Of a stretch of 64,000 bases of DNA, positions 54,260 through 64,000 are shown in pieces. Within the stretch, counting starts at the first letter, position 1. Each line of letters starts with the position of its first letter. The notes beneath the pieces are model-generated. The model did not search any database. It saw only the letters and a program-made list of their open reading frames with translations, and was not told the DNA's origin. Origin of the DNA: Glandiceps talaboti (taxonomy: Eukaryota > Hemichordata > Enteropneusta > Spengelidae); the NCBI RefSeq assembly GCF_964340395.1, contig NC_135561.1, positions 19,081,240 to 19,145,239 of the forward strand. Reading direction: 5' to 3'. The translations under genes were made by a program, and so were the position numbers.

Positions 54260-54495
54260 TTATGAAGAATATCAACAAAGCAATCTTAGTTCGCAATTTT
54301 TTATCAGTTTTACACAGACGAAGACTAAGGAACCAAAATTATCGTAGGAAGCGACAGAACAGAGCCATGAGAATATTACAAATTCGTTTTCTTTTAGTTT
54401 TACATCAGATTTTATGTTAAAATAATTTTGCATTATTTCTGTTATCGTCTGCGTTAATTTACAGATGTGTCGTGGATCGAACATGTTGGTCCAGG
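54260..54495 (+). pseudogene. Possible first exon(s) of the Harbinger transposase
   Basis: ATG 54260 opens 52 codons with a very basic stretch (LHRRRLRNQNYRRKRQNRAM) ending at TAA 54418. Harbinger transposases often start with such Arg-rich text. Further on, ATTTACAG/ATGTGTCG... GTCCAG/GTAAGT (to 54495) has a perfect splice donor. The link to the exon at 55907 is inferred. Confidence 0.3.
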
Positions 54496-54989
54496 TAAGT
54501 AAACTGTCCATAGATTATTAAATCTCATCTTATGTTTTGCCTAAATAAACTCAAGGATGTTTCTTGTTACTCGTTCCGACATCCCATTAAAGAAGTAACT
54601 TTGAGTATGTTCGTCATCGCCGCGCAATGGAGGATGAGCTCCGTCGCTGATGGGGGTGGGGTTAGTATGTGTCGTTCACGTTGACGTGAAAAATGACGAT
54701 GAAACAAATTCATGTAAATGTTGCATGTAAATGTTGAAACTGTGTAGAAAGTAGTCTTGTATCAAGGGAAAGGAGGGGGTGGGGCAAAATATTTGTTAGT
54801 ACACAAATGACTAGAAGTTGAGTAAAGTAGGATTCATTGTCTTTTCACATGCAAATTGGGGTAAAATGCAAAATACTTTACCCACCTCAGATATTTCTAT
54901 ACTTTCCCAAAAGTATTTGACATTACAATAACAACCAGAAGGAATTAATATCACATGTAAATGCACATACATGTACACACATATAATGT

Positions 54990-55012
54990 GTGTATTATAC
55001 TATATATACGTG

Positions 55013-55084
<72 letters not shown>

Positions 55085-55286
55085 ATGTGTGAGTGTTTGT
55101 TTATATATATACATACATATATATACATATATAAACACACTCTCACACACGCAAACATATAGTATATATAATATATATATACACACATGCACATATATAT
55201 ATATATACCATAACTTGTGTATTTTGTGTAATACAGCTCTACTTCTCAGTATTGAGCGTTTATGACTTACCTCTTACACTGAATTA

Positions 55287-55343
<57 letters not shown>

Positions 55344-55505
55344 TATATATAAACAGGCACACAAGCAAACAAAATAAATATATATATATATAACACACAC
55401 TCACACAAGCAAACATACTATATATATGTGTGTGTATGTATGTATGTATGTATGTATGTATGTATGTATGTATGTATGTATGTATGTGTATGTATGTATG
55501 TATGT
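54990..55505. repeat. Cluster of TA, GT, CA and TATG microsatellites
   Basis: (TA)n near 55012-55040 and 55289-55330, (GT)n 55048-55080, mixed TATACA/CACACA, and (ATGT)n 55433-55503. All open frames over it are low-complexity artefacts. Confidence 0.95.
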
Positions 55506-55906
55506 TCATCCACTTTAGTTTTTCATGAACAGTAATGCATTGTACCTACACTCCTATACATACATGTCTGATAATGCCATATTTTAAACCTGCACAAGCT
55601 GCAATTTAATAACATTCAAAAAGTTTAATATTATGAACAATTTCTTTTATGTTTTTAAAGTATGTTACTATTGCAGCGACTTCAACATTTAAACTCATTA
55701 TTTATACACAATGATTTAATATAATTGCAATACATTAAATCGAATAACTAGCGAGAAATTTAGATCTTGCCATCTCTAAGTCTTGAAGTGCAGGGTTTTT
55801 ATTGTTTCTGTGTAGTTGCACCAGTGAGCACTAACATGAAACAGGTGGTATTTGCCAAATAAATGAATTTCTCAATATCATCAAATTATTTATATTATTT
55901 TGACAG

Positions 55907-56265
55907 ATACAAACCCAATGAGTACTTTTGGCAAAGGGCCAATAACGCATGGGAAAATGAGGAATGGATTTCACACCTCCGCCTGAGTAAGGCATCGTTT
56001 GAATACTTACTGCATAGGATTCAAAACCACATCATGAAGAGACACACATGCCGAGGGCCACCTATGACACCAAGTGAATGGTTCGCTGTAACATTATGGC
56101 GACTAGCCACTGGTATAGACTATCGTTCACTTGGTGTCATATTTGGCATTTCTCGTAGTGCTGCATGTGCAGCAACAAATGAAATATATAGCGTCATTGT
56201 TCAAGAACTGTTGCACGATTTCATAAAAGTTCCAGGTTGGGAGAGGCTGCATGAAATTATTGAAG
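55907..56265 (+). pseudogene. HARBI1-like (PIF/Harbinger) transposase, N-terminal exon
   Basis: Acceptor TTTTGACAG, donor TGAAG/GTAAG. It reads open and holds EEWISHLRLSKASFEYLLHR, MTPSEWFAVTLWRLATGIDY and RSLGVIFGISRSAACAATNE, the helix-turn-helix part of DDE_Tnp_4 transposases, ending KVPGWERLHEIIEG. It is followed in phase by damaged exons at 56800, 57242 and 58070, so the gene as a whole is dead. Confidence 0.75.
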
Positions 56266-56799
56266 GTAAGACAAATTTAAGTAAGGAGGCTTAAACTAGC
56301 CATCTGGATGAAGATTGGATATTTATTTTGAATTTTTAATAAATAAAACAATTTTATCATGGCTTCCTACTTGAAAATTTAAAAATCAATGTGAAACAAC
56401 ATATGCCAAGTGTTTGTTTGTAACTCTATACATTGTAAATGACTGATAAGGGTTGTAAAATGTTTGTTATTGTACGAAACAATAACAAACTCTTTACTCA
56501 TTTTTTAGCATATTGCAATGTATTGTGTTACAAAAACAGACTTGATATATGTTATTTTGTAAAATAACATTTATGAAAAATGTAACTTATGTAAGTATGG
56601 CACACTATCAATTTGGCAATCTTTTGTAGTTGTTGTGATGTCACCCACCCCCCCCCCCTCCCCCAAGTAGTTACTGTTCCTTTTGTAATCTTATGAAAAT
56701 TCCAAGATATACTGACAATTGTAGTAAGTCATTTCTGTCTATAATTTTGGATTGATTAATGACAATTTATTAAAGTGTCAAATATGTTCTTTTTTCAAG

Positions 56800-56937
56800 G
56801 TTTCCAAATGAAGACTGGATTCTACCAGCTAGCAGGTGCATCCCAATACTGCAACCTAGGGATTTCCAAAGTGATTATTATAACAGAAAATGTTTTCACT
56901 CTGTCGTTTAACAGGCTGTGGTTGATCACCAATACAG
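56800..56937 (+). pseudogene. HARBI1-like transposase, second exon (damaged)
   Basis: Acceptor TTTTTCAAG, donor ACAG/GTACTG. SDYYNRKCFHSVV then a TAA, then QAVVDHQYR, matching the family's DYYNRK-x-HSVxxQAVVDH segment. The preceding G-A-[ID]-D-G region with the first catalytic Asp appears deleted or scrambled, and the frame differs on either side. Confidence 0.7.
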
Positions 56938-57241
56938 GTACTGTATACACATGCAAATGCTTGTCAGAGATTTTGGTTTTGATCTTTGGTTTTTGATCTT
57001 ACCTAAATTTTTCAATTCCATAACATAAATTGCACATACACACAGAATGCATAATTCGTACTTTAATAATTCATTGATTGGTGTTTTGAGACTGAAATGT
57101 AAACTATTAACAGACATTGTACATGTACATGATATAGATATAAGTAGCATTAAATATGTAATGTAAACAATTACAACAAACTGTATATACCTAGACTAGC
57201 AAATCATGTTACCATAATCATTTTAATTCCCTTGATTTTAG

Positions 57242-57349
57242 ATTTATGGACATAAATGTTGGTTGGCCTGGACGAGTTCATGATGCCAGGATACTAGCGA
57301 ACTCATGACTCTATACCAGAGAGGAAATGCTGGTGAACTTTTTCCCAAT
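57242..57349 (+). pseudogene. HARBI1-like transposase, third exon (damaged)
   Basis: Acceptor TGATTTTAG, donor CAAT/GTAAGT. FMDINVGWPGRVHDARILAN is the canonical segment with the second catalytic Asp (VHDAR). It is followed by a TGA where Ser-Leu is expected. Confidence 0.75.
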
Positions 57350-57419
57350 GTAAGTAGATTGATTCTTATTTAAGTGTAAGTGTATAGGGGAGTGAGGATG
57401 GTGTTGACAGTCCCATCGT

Positions 57420-58069
57420 CGCTATAAAAAAAAAATCACATTTAGCCTGCCAGACAAAATAAAATAGCGCCAATGGCATTGTAGCGCAACTGTATTTGGC
57501 TGTTGCTCTAGGAGTGGTCTTGTTGCTAGCCATATATGCATACACTTTTTTAATCTTTATTCACATACTTACCCATCCCTGTTTTATCTTTAGTAATCTG
57601 TATCATCATTTCACTGTTGCTAAGGGTGTGGTCATGGTTGCTAGGACCCTTTCTGTCAAAATGTTTTGAATAATTGCAGAATAACATCTCCAGAATCATC
57701 CCCCTCAAGTTCCACCATTTAATTTTCAAGATAACAGTTTTTGACCAAAATCTAGATTTTTTTGTGAATAAAATTTCATCTACACATACCCAGATCTACA
57801 CCTTCATCAACACAAACCCAGAATAAATTTAAACTCAATCTGATAGGTAGTTTTGGAATTAAAGAATTTTGACCAAAAGGACAATTTTTTAGACCTAATT
57901 TGTATATCACACACACACACACACAGGTGGACAGACACAACAACATGCCTATAACAGTTAACACTACTGAAGTATAGCAGTTCAGTTGTGCTAAAAATAA
58001 GTCATTTACATACACACAGTTTTTTTTATTCCCTGGCCTAATGCCTGAATATCCTCTCTCTGGCTACAG
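57420..58069. other. Noncoding intron-like stretch
   Basis: Between transposase exons; a CA run at 57909-57925. No gene is supported. Confidence 0.45.
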
Positions 58070-58472
58070 TGAACACAGCAAATACATGGTGTTCCAATTC
58101 CAGTGCTATCATAGGGGATCCAGCCTATCCATTGCTACCATGGTTGATGAAGCCTTATCCTGAGATTGGTAACTTAGCTAGAGAGAAGAAAATCTTGTTG
58201 TTGAGGATGCGTTTGGTCGTCTCAAAGGGCGCTGACAGTGTCTTATGAAAAGAAATGATAGCTCACTGGTAAACTTACCTAACCACATTACTACCTGTTG
58301 CATTTTACACAATATTTGTGAGATCTGTGGGGATAACTTTAATGAGGTGTTACATCCAAATAACGATGACAATATTGAAAACATTGACCTGTTAGACAGA
58401 CCAAATAATAATGCATGCCAAGTGAGAAATGCATTAGCTCTGCAATTTGTTGAAGATAGGGATAGAGTATGA
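58070..58472 (+). pseudogene. HARBI1-like transposase, last exon (damaged)
   Basis: Acceptor TCTGGCTACAG. GVPIPVLS then a shift to GDPAYPLLPWLMKPYPE, then VEDAFGRLKGR with the catalytic Glu, a TGA where Trp is usual, and NHITTCCILHNICEICGDNF to TGA 58470-58472. At least one shift and two stops. Such enzymes cut DNA at inverted repeats and give 3-bp target duplications. Confidence 0.75.
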
Positions 58473-59099
58473 ATTCCTTGTTCTAGCCATGCTTATCTAA
58501 GGGAGTCTTCAGTAACTTAGTAACAAGGATTGGGTGTGGGGACAGTGGAAATCAAGCCCAATCAGTGGCACTGTTGTGCTAAAAGTGACCCTCCCTCAAT
58601 TTCCTTTCTCTAAAAAATGACACCCCCCCCCCCCCATACAAATATTTAAATGAAGTTTTTTTAAACACAGCCTCCTTGTGGCATAGCTGTTGGAGCTCAA
58701 GATTAGTAGTCTGATAGGAGGTCCTGATTTACAATCTAACTAGAAACAGGGTATTTTTCTATAGTGGTATTGCTTTACAATGCTCGCAAAATCTGGATGT
58801 GGTAGCGATAGGTTTTGAAACCAATGGCAGTGGTGTAATCATGTAAAAATCACTCAATAATGAAAAATTAGAAGAAAAATGGGAGAAAGTAAAATGTGAC
58901 CCTCCCTAATGTCAATTTAAAAAAAAAAAATATCGCCTTCCTCCAAGAAGGACAGATTAGTAAAAAGTGATTCACCCAATTTTCACGGCACTATCTTCCC
59001 TGTGTAATTAATTACTGAAGGCTCCCTGATGAAGATTATCTGAAGTTATCTGAAGAAGAACATGAGAGGCCTAAACAAAAGTGTTTGGTTCAGTTACCC
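58473..59099. repeat. Dispersed repeat fragments with C-run
   Basis: GTGACCCTCCCTCAATTTCC, ATGACACCCCCCCC and CTGAAGGCTCCCTGATG belong to the G/C-run repeat family also seen at 44.1, 48.4 and 50.9 kb. Confidence 0.4.
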
Positions 59100-59999
59100 G
59101 ACCCCACCTATTTTTTTCAAGACAACCTAGAATTTTGTTACGTATTCAAAAAAAAATAAAGTTGTGAAGTCTCACAAGGAATGAAAGTGGAGACTGATAT
59201 CAACTTAAAAAGACAATATCATATAGAGGATATTGTAACAGGAAGTGTTTTACATCTTCTACATGTCATGTGTCACAACATTTACATATTTTTTCATTAA
59301 CTGGTAGTTTATGGTATCTGCCTCTTTCAATTTCCTGTCTGTGGTCACTTAATCTAAATTTACAAATTTAATCTCTGAGTTCAGAGTTATATAGTTGTTC
59401 CAAATAGTGTTCTCTTTAAAATTCTGATTTAAATAGTTTAAACATTCTTAGTTCGTTTTTTTTTAAATTCAATTTTTTATTGTAATTGGTTGTCATTTTT
59501 CAACTTAGAAATGAAGTCGAATTGTAGTTACTGACATGTCGTCCATTTGTTTTTGTGTTTTTGACTGTTTTTGCTTTTGTAGTTGATGAAGTAGGTCATT
59601 GTTGGATATTCATGAGGTCACAAACGGGTACCATTTAGTTTTGTTACGTAAATGCTTCCTTTAATAAAGTATTATTTGAATGCAGCAAGTGTGTGGGCTA
59701 ATTAATTGCTTGGTTTTGAGTGGAAATCTGCCCAAATCTCCATATTTTTCTGTTTTTGTACATTTTCTCAAGACCCTAAATATGAGTTGACAAAAATTAA
59801 GATTTATGGTTTCTATTGGTGAGTCAATAATATACTCATCACTCCAGATATCACATCCATAAATCATTATTGGCCTGGTTAATTTATCAGATATATCTAG
59901 AGGTAGAGTTGGACTTAAAGTACATGGGTTGTCTGATGTTGTTAAAGGGTTAGGATGTGAGCATTTTGAGGGCTTATTCTGAGAGAAATATTCATTCAT
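59100..59999 (-). mobile_element. 3' fragment of another LINE
   Basis: On the minus strand, 59990-59690 encodes LPLDISDKLTRPIMIYGCDI then LIFRVLRKCTKTEKYGDLGR, the region after the reverse transcriptase. With several stops it continues to about 59200 with KFRLSDHRQEIERGRYHKLP and a CKCC...H...C-type end, the C-terminal zinc-knuckle-like part of many LINEs. No RT catalytic region remains. Confidence 0.65.
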
Positions 60000-60062
60000 A
60001 CTGGAAGACCATGTTATTGGGGAAACTTACAATAGCCCTTAAATAAACATTAGCATCCTTGA

Positions 60063-60274
60063 TTGGGTAAACAAACACACACACACACAGGTTATACATA
60101 CATGCATGCCTACCTACCTATCTACCTACCGACAAACACACGTATATACATAAATACACATATATATACATACATTATACATACATACATACATGCATAC
60201 ATACATACATACATACATACGTACGTACGTACGTACACATATATACATACATATATACATACATACACATACAT

Positions 60275-60305
<31 letters not shown>

Positions 60306-60366
60306 TACATACATACATACATACACACATACATACATACATACATACATACATACATACATACAC
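60063..60366. repeat. (CATA)n microsatellite, about 300 bp
   Basis: Mostly CATA with CA, TATA and CGTA interruptions. Open frames on both strands are artefacts. Confidence 0.97.
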
Positions 60367-61482
60367 AAATATTTTGAAGCATTTAGCAATAACACAACGC
60401 ACTGTCTGTACTTTAATATGCGAGGAATGAAAGTGTGTCTTTACTTGTACTACTCTTACCTTTGTGATGTTCATGAATATGTATGAGTTTAAATCTGGCA
60501 GAGTATTTAAGCTATGTAAGTAGGCTTTGAATAGAAAAAAAGGCACATTAATAAGGAAGACAAAGAAAAAACAGAAAAGAGCCATGACAATAGAAATTCA
60601 AGAAATACAGTCCTCATTATTTATTTGATTTACTTTTAAACTATAATTTACTGGTACCCAATTATACAGCTGGGTTGACTGAAGCACAATCACACTTCAA
60701 ATCTTGGCAAAGGACTTTAGCCATTCAGATATAAACAGCAACAATGAGGCACAGACCTGTAACTTACAGACTCCTAGCCAGCTATAATTAATCAACTGAT
60801 CAAAATTCAACATATTTAGTAAATATTGAACAGATTTTTAGTAACAGCAACAGTAACAATTATGTAATACTCTTGAAAACACTAATTTTAATACTAAACA
60901 TGTAACAACTCACTCTCCAAGTTAAGGAGATTTAAGGGGAACACCACTCCAGGAAATAGTCTTCTTTTTAAAATGTGCATTCTGGAGAGTCATTTCATAA
61001 TGTATCATCAATTACAATTACTTGCAATTTTAGGGAAACATAACGTTGATCTTGTGCCTTTATAGGGTATCTTTGCTATGGTCTAGTGCATCATGAGAGA
61101 CAGATGATTAAGTTATTCAATGGTTGCACACTGAACATTCAATAGTACAAAAATGACTATAAACTTCAATGTAACACAACAGTCATGAGTATTCAGCATG
61201 TAACCATTGATTTTATTATTTCTGTCACACAATAACAAAATTAATGACAAAGGGACCCTGTAGATGCACAATATCAACCTGCTGTTAATGTGCAAACACA
61301 TGGTGATGTAAAATCATCAAATGACTCTCCAGAACACACAGTTTATGGAAAAATCTTTTGGAAAGACATTCCATTTAAAACTTACACATGCATTGTTGGG
61401 AAGCATCTATACCAATGTTACCAAACAAACATTAAAAATATAAGAATCTAAATATTAGGAAGTACAAATAACATCACAAAAA
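60367..61482. other. Noncoding stretch
   Basis: Between the microsatellite and the Myb-like gene; nothing recognisable. Confidence 0.45.
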
Positions 61483-61595
61483 CTAGTAAGGGCCCATGTA
61501 ATTGGACATTACTGCATAAGTTGAACCTCCATCATCAATGGTACTGCTTTGATTTTGGGTGGACGTTCCACTTAGTATGTTGCCAAGCATTGCCA

Positions 61596-61855
61596 TCATT
61601 TGACGGTCATGTGCCCTCTCTCTTTCTCTCTCTCTACACTCCTCCTCTTTCCTCTCTCTCTCTCCATTTCAAGGAACATGGACTGGAAATCATTTAATTT
61701 CTCAGTTGTCTTCTCAGTTATAGACATCAGTGACTTAGTTGCTTCAGCCATGGCAGCCTTAAATTTATTTGGCTTACGCTGCTTGGTGACTGGTTTGTTT
61801 GCAGGTTCATCTGCTATCCTTTTTCTAATTGTAGGGCCATTTCCAACTTCTTTGC
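61596..61855 (-). CDS. Myb/SANT-like partner gene of Harbinger, exon 2
   Basis: Acceptor TTACACAG on the minus strand. It joins exon 1 in phase and reads KEVGNGPTIRKRIADEPANK, then a helical stretch (SLMSITEKTTEKLNDFQSMF) and a charged end to TGA 61598-61596. The charged part is encoded by a GA-rich run. One base different in that run would instead read ERAHDRQMMAMLGNILSG and go on to TAG 61485-61483, which looks more like the ancestral C-terminus, so a microsatellite slip probably shortened the protein. Confidence 0.65.
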
Positions 61856-63153
61856 CTGTGTAAATATTTAATACAGAAAATCTTTAAGCAGGCATAAAAC
61901 ATAACAATACAAATCATCATGGGTAAATACACACTACAGGAGAATTAAACTTGGTAGAGTTGAGTTGGTTGCTTTGATAAGGTACATGCTCACTTGCTGT
62001 ATCAGGCACTTTATTAGGATTATGATATTTCCAATGCAACGAGGTTCTCTCAAAACTGCACTAGTTGCAACTCGAACATTTTTTAAAACTATTTTGTTAT
62101 ATATAGCCTACCCATAATATTGCACAACCTGAATAATAGTGAATCAGTATCATGTACCAGTACATACATGTATAGTATGTTTCACAGTATATCAAATCAA
62201 ACTGATTTTTGACATCAGGGTCCAAAGGAATCATGATTTCAACTTATTATTATACTACTCATAAATAGAATACACTTCTAATCGACATGTACAAAATGGT
62301 GTTCAATAAATTTATAATAGATGTTAAATTTAAAAAAAAGGGGGGGGGTCTGACAAACCAGCTACTACACAGCTGACCTGGCCATAGAGTGGCTGGTGGG
62401 GGATGGGTTTACTCTAGATTGGAAGCTATGGGTATATATTTTGGTTGTATAATTAAAAAAATTACATTAAAAAGGGGCCCTTTAATTACCACAAAGACCC
62501 TCATCACTTGTCTGTCTAGTCTATAGGAATTATCCTGATTAAAGTTAACATATACCATGTACCTACTAGATATGTACATACAATGAACAAACAAGTCACT
62601 ATGTTATCTGCAGTGAAATTAATAATTCAATGTCAAATACAATAAATGTACAAAGTAACTATATATGGATGACATTTTGACAATGGGGTATTTTGGATAA
62701 CTATTTTTTTTTTTACATTATTCCTATTTTTTACATTGAAAAAATAATATGGAAAAAATTACCATTACTAATCTCGACTTAGTAAAACAATAAATTGCAA
62801 AAAATTACAAAGTGTGTAAAATGTTTGTTATTGAAATTTGTAGTACAACTGTTACATTTATTTAGCATCTCAGCAATTTTAATTGAATTACCAACATCAT
62901 CATGGACTTTATCTATGCTGTTTCATATTTAGTTTAATTTGGACAGACAGTAAATATAAGTACTTTCATAATTTATAAAATTAAATATATACCCCTTTGT
63001 CATCCCTACTAAGGACCTAGAGCTAAAAGTTAATTTGCGGAACATTAAAAAAATAGGGAATGGTAGAATTGGCCAATAAGTGTATCTTGTGGACGTAACA
63101 AGAAAAATATTTTATAGTGTAAAGTACAAAGACGAAATGATAAAAAATAATAC

Positions 63154-63235
63154 CTGTTTGCATGGGCGGCTGTTCAGCTTCTTCATCATCAGTATTTACT
63201 ACTACTAGTACCATTACTACTCCTACTGCTTCTGC

Positions 63236-63294
<59 letters not shown>

Positions 63295-63655
63295 TTGTTT
63301 TTTTCTCACAACTAGCATTGGCACTAGTGTCAATGACATGGACCGGGTCTATCTGTGGCCTCTTACACCATATCGCGTCAATGGCCTCTAAAAATTTAGG
63401 CCATTTATCGTGGCGACCACTCCCAGACTTCCCAAGGACATCTTTAAAGCGTTTGTATGATTCTTTAAGATGCCTTATTTTCGTTGAGCATTGGTCGCCG
63501 GTTCTATTTATGTCGTGCCTATCTTTCAATAGACTGGAGATACGTTCAAAAGTTCCCCTGGTACGAGAACTATTCTCCAATTCCTCCTGTATAACGGCAA
63601 TTAGCGCAGCTGTTTCATCGTCTGCCCAAAAATCTCTTCCAAAATTAGCTGCCAT
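63154..63655 (-). CDS. Myb/SANT-like DNA-binding gene (Harbinger partner), exon 1
   Basis: ATG 63655, donor ACAG/GTATTA at 63154. With exon 2 it makes 254 codons including the stop. DFWADDETAALIAVIQEELE, ISSLLKDRHDINRTGDQCST and KIRHLKESYKRFKDVLGKSG form a trihelix/Myb-DNA-bind-4 domain (residues about 8-95) with W-x-D-D-E at its start. A polyThr tract (CAA on the plus strand, 63238-63297) and an acidic patch (TDDEEAEQ) follow. In active PIF/Harbinger elements this protein binds the element ends and helps bring the transposase to the nucleus. It converges on the dead transposase at 55.9-58.5 kb. The longer frame upstream of 63655 starts outside and is not needed. Confidence 0.75.
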
Positions 63656-64000
63656 ATTTATTTGACATATCGTACACACAACAAATAGGAGTTTATAAAT
63701 AGTTCCAAATGTGTAACAAAGTAACAATTTCTACCGAATTTTGGAAATCAACAATCGTATGAAGTGTTGTTTAACTCATTTACAACAAAGCACACACATA
63801 CATTTTGGGAGAAATTGTTTTTTAACTTGTTTCATATGTACATCATTAAAACCATGGACGAAAAAATTCATAAATTTACGAACTTATATTAATAAATGTC
63901 CGTTTACGTCTCGATTTCGCGCCAACTTGACAAATAATCGTTCATGAACACACACAACGTTCGAAAAATCAACACAAAACGCATTATTAATGTTATCGAG
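63656..64000. other. 5' flank of the Myb-like gene
   Basis: AT-rich, no clear inverted repeat matching 53626 and no gene. The right end of the Harbinger unit may lie beyond the window. Confidence 0.4.

Noticed and set aside
63162-63665. Plus-strand 167-codon frame
   Set aside because: Antisense shadow of the Myb-like exon, whose minus-strand reading has a clear domain and splice donor.
1-64000. tRNA, 5S or other RNA genes
   Set aside because: No cloverleaf with A and B boxes or known RNA motif was noticed by eye; a covariance-model scan could still find one.

Overview
The window is nuclear DNA from an animal, most likely a marine invertebrate. Genes are split by GT-AG introns. Intergenic DNA is AT-rich and full of TA, CATA/TATG, CA, TC and trinucleotide microsatellites, LINEs, Ty3/Gypsy LTR sequences, a PIF/Harbinger element and MITE-like foldbacks. 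Histone-type mRNA 3' stem-loops fit a metazoan. I cannot name the phylum. No tRNA, rRNA, CRISPR or prokaryotic operon was seen, and the standard genetic code applies.

Layout. 0.4-2.5 kb: two arrays of hairpin-forming repeats (an AT-rich one and a 49/50-bp one). 2.5-5.1 kb: a broken multi-domain gene of unknown family followed by four tandem histone-type 3' stem-loops, the last with a histone-downstream-element-like sequence. 5-11.5 kb: mostly noncoding with short dispersed repeats. 11.6-13.4 kb: a decayed DUF7869-type (transposase-like) gene plus an inverted fragment of it. 14.2 kb: a 39-bp minisatellite. 15.6-16.85 kb: a LINE fragment. 17.2-25.3 kb: the best host gene, six exons and an open 526-codon reading frame. 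It encodes a membrane-anchored FkbM-type methyltransferase with a C-terminal region resembling a degenerate NodB (polysaccharide deacetylase) fold. Its introns hold LINE fragments, a solo LTR nested in one of them, and a foldback element. 25.4-29.8 kb: a nearly full-length but dead LINE on the minus strand.

29.9-42.3 kb: two near-identical LTRs in the same orientation, with a PBS-like site inside one, a polypurine tract inside the other, and the same 4-bp sequence (CGGC) outside both. They bound a 12.4-kb unit that holds a decayed minus-strand Ty3/Gypsy gag-pol and an intron-containing plus-strand DUF7869-type gene. The Gag resembles PNMA proteins (RRM-like N-terminus, PNMA-like capsid).

43-53 kb: a trinucleotide tract with a decayed exon, an orphan SDR-like exon, a 56-bp minisatellite, and a partial second copy of the 9.3-18.9 kb region that includes exons 1 and 2 of the methyltransferase gene. 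53.6-63.7 kb: a long foldback palindrome, then a PIF/Harbinger-type unit with a dead HARBI1-like transposase (plus strand) and a two-exon Myb/SANT-like partner gene that still reads open (minus strand). A LINE fragment and large CATA microsatellites lie between them.

The genes do not form one pathway. The window records one apparently working host gene, its partial duplicate, and layers of nested mobile elements. The most unusual items are the tandem histone-type 3' ends on a non-histone gene and the LTR unit enclosing an antisense spliced gene.
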